Part shown: piece after piece, positions 62,756 to 64,000 of the stretch
Layout: every line of letters starts with the position of its first letter
Numbering within the stretch: position 1 is the stretch's first letter
Assembly: GCA_964489425.1 (NCBI GenBank)
Contig: CAZAYP010000025.1
Location: 6,330-70,329 of the forward strand
Direction: 5' to 3'
DNA from: CAZAYP01 sp964489425 [NCBI: uncultured Verrucomicrobiota bacterium]
GTDB taxonomy: Bacteria; Verrucomicrobiota; Kiritimatiellia; RZYC01
DNA length: 64,000 nt
Notes under the pieces: model-generated
Told to the model about the DNA's origin: nothing
The model's database searches: none
What the model saw: the letters and a program-made list of their open reading frames with translations, nothing else
Program-made: the position numbers and the translations under genes

Positions 62756-63973
62756 TGCCTTCAGCCAGCCCAACTCGTCCAGCTTTTCCTCGATTTTTTC
62801 CGCGATCAGGCGGTGGCCGTTGGCGCGCGGGTGCATGAAGTGCACGGCGTACTCCTCGGGCACCGAGCCGGGCGGAATGGCCTCGAACGTGTTCATGTAG
62901 GGAATCCGGGCGGTGCGCAGGTACCGCATCATGACCGGCTGCAGGGGGCCGACCACGAGCACTTTGAACCCGTGCTGCTTGCCGAGATCCCGCAGCTCGT
63001 TGAGCGCCCGCGCCGCGCCCACGGGGCCGGTGAACTCCAGCAGGGCCGGATCCATGAACTTGCGGTCCAGCTCGTTCATCTTCAGGATTTCGGGCGCCAG
63101 GAGCGGGTCGCTGCGGTAGAACAGCATGGAGTACAGGTACGACTTGTCGCGGCGGTCGAACGTCTTGGGCTTGAACATCAGGAAGGGGGGGTACACGTCG
63201 TTGTCGCACCAGCCGACCACGACGATGTCCGGCTGCAGGTCCAGGCCGCGGGTGCGCAGGAGTTCGTATTCCTGGAACGTGTTGTAGCCGGGCACGGCCA
63301 TGTTGAGCACCTCGTAGCGCGGCCCGCCGGCCCGGCGGCTGAGGTTGGTTTCCAGCACGGCGAGGTAGTCCTGGTCCTGGGCCACGCTCCAGCCGAACAT
63401 GCCGGAGTCGCCGATGCCCACGATCCGGACCACGCCGGGATGGGGGCCGGGGGCGTACTCGCGGCTGTCGCGCATGCCGCGGCTGTTGGTGCGCAGGGGT
63501 TGGTGGCCGAAATCCATGTCCAAATCCGGCATGAGTTCGTAGACCAGGCTGCGGCTGTCGCTCAGCTTCACGATCGCCGCCAGCGGGGTGAAGCTCTTGT
63601 AGTTGATCTTTTTGCCGCGCTCCTTGTCGCGCAGGTTCTGGAGCGAGTTGAATCCCTGGTTGTTGCGCAGGAAGTGGCGCACGCCAATCTCGGCGATCAG
63701 CAGCGCCAGGCCCAGACTGACCCCGGCCATGACCACCTTGGCCGCCAGCGCCACCCAGGCGCGCGCCGGCCGGCGCCAGCCCTGGCGGCCCACGTAGGCC
63801 AGGAACGCCGCGGCCGCCGCCGCCAGCACGAGCCACTTGGGTTTCAGCGCCACGCCCAGCAGGCGCACCGGCTCGCCGATGCGGATCGTGACCAGCAGCA
63901 CCGCGGCCACGGCCGCCAGCGCCAGCACGCCCAGCCAGAACAGGCCGCGGTGGGCCGCGGGCCGCGCGGTCAT
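62744..63973 (-). CDS. SGNH-type hydrolase with N-terminal membrane helices
   Basis: The 409-aa protein has three hydrophobic helices (about 12-30, 45-62 and 75-97). An extracytoplasmic SGNH domain follows: GIGDSGMFGWSV (nucleophile Ser), NMAVPGYNTFQE, GWCDNDVYPP and HPRANGHRL with the catalytic His. Proteins of this build O-acetylate or deacetylate exported polysaccharides. Its start overlaps the stop of another gene that enters from the right edge (ATGA). Confidence 0.87.
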   Translation of the reverse strand: MTARPAAHRGLFWLGVLALAAVAAVLLVTIRIGEPVRLLGVALKPKWLVLAAAAAAFLAYVGRQGWRRPARAWVALAAKVVMAGVSLGLALLIAEIGVRHFLRNNQGFNSLQNLRDKERGKKINYKSFTPLAAIVKLSDSRSLVYELMPDLDMDFGHQPLRTNSRGMRDSREYAPGPHPGVVRIVGIGDSGMFGWSVAQDQDYLAVLETNLSRRAGGPRYEVLNMAVPGYNTFQEYELLRTRGLDLQPDIVVVGWCDNDVYPPFLMFKPKTFDRRDKSYLYSMLFYRSDPLLAPEILKMNELDRKFMDPALLEFTGPVGAARALNELRDLGKQHGFKVLVVGPLQPVMMRYLRTARIPYMNTFEAIPPGSVPEEYAVHFMHPRANGHRLIAEKIEEKLDELGWLKANDE

Positions 63974-64000
63974 GGCGCAGCCTCCGGCGGCGCGGCCTGG
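63970..64000 (-). CDS. C-terminal tail of a gene entering from the right edge
   Basis: The last codons read AAPPEAAP and then TGA (63972-63970), overlapping the SGNH ATG by four bases exactly as at the other junctions of this operon. Too little is present to name it. Confidence 0.5.
   Translation of the reverse strand, partial: QAAPPEAAP

Overview
The window is GC-rich, densely coded DNA from a Gram-negative bacterium with an outer membrane (omptin protease, heptosyltransferase-like GT9). It probably lives at least partly without oxygen, since it carries [FeFe]-hydrogenase maturation genes. Many genes share 4-bp ATGA or GTGA stop/start overlaps, the block SRP RNA-dnaX-ybaB-recR is intact, and secreted HYR/LamG proteins, Hanks-type kinases and SGNH/glycosyltransferase clusters occur together. 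A PVC-type lineage (Kiritimatiellota or Lentisphaerota-like) is a guess from this style, not a demonstrated assignment.

Layout. 1-12.2 kb: housekeeping and signalling genes (U32 peptidase, sigma-70 factor, rdgB, tRNA-Leu(GAG), a DUF1016 nuclease, histidine phosphatase/CPBP pair, PPTase, a hybrid histidine kinase, a small secreted protein, an RlmI-type methyltransferase, an omptin and an Hpt protein). 12.3-15.2 kb: SRP RNA followed by dnaX, ybaB and recR, where dnaX has an in-frame A9 run at the place where tau/gamma frameshifting would be expected. 15.4-22.0 kb: one 2192-aa secreted multidomain protein. 22.2-23.0 kb: a decayed Tn5-like transposase. 23.2-24.7 kb: glycogen synthase. 24.8-34.0 kb: ten closely spaced minus-strand genes, from an atypical kinase and a LysM/L,D-transpeptidase through accA, a lipoprotein-like DUF4019 protein, a response regulator, mnmA, a SRAP protein, malic enzyme and isocitrate dehydrogenase to a methyltransferase.

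34.2-43.2 kb is an accessory island next to tRNA-Thr(TGT). It holds a Fic protein with a promoter that predicts leaderless mRNA, three small envelope proteins, a PIN/RHH toxin-antitoxin pair, a PrimPol-DUF3987 replication protein whose start is missing, a small HTH protein whose end lies in a MITE-like inverted repeat, and a gene broken by a truncated IS1634 transposase. No integrase is visible. Just beyond it lies a molybdenum-hydroxylase FAD subunit without partner genes.

44.3-48.8 kb: rsmI, a chemoreceptor with cheW, and a membrane protein. 48.9-53.4 kb: a plus-strand polysaccharide cluster (GT2, radical SAM, GT9, GT4). 53.4-57.9 kb: a hydrogenase-maturation operon (TM1266-type regulator, aspartase-like lyase, hydF, hydG) with a strong promoter containing a spacer dyad and an intrinsic terminator in its leader; hydE and the hydrogenase are not in the window. 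58.1-59.1 kb: rnhB and rplS. 59.2-64 kb: a second surface-polysaccharide operon (SGNH, GT4, GT4, SGNH and the tail of another gene), which contains one of two copies of a REP-like palindromic element.
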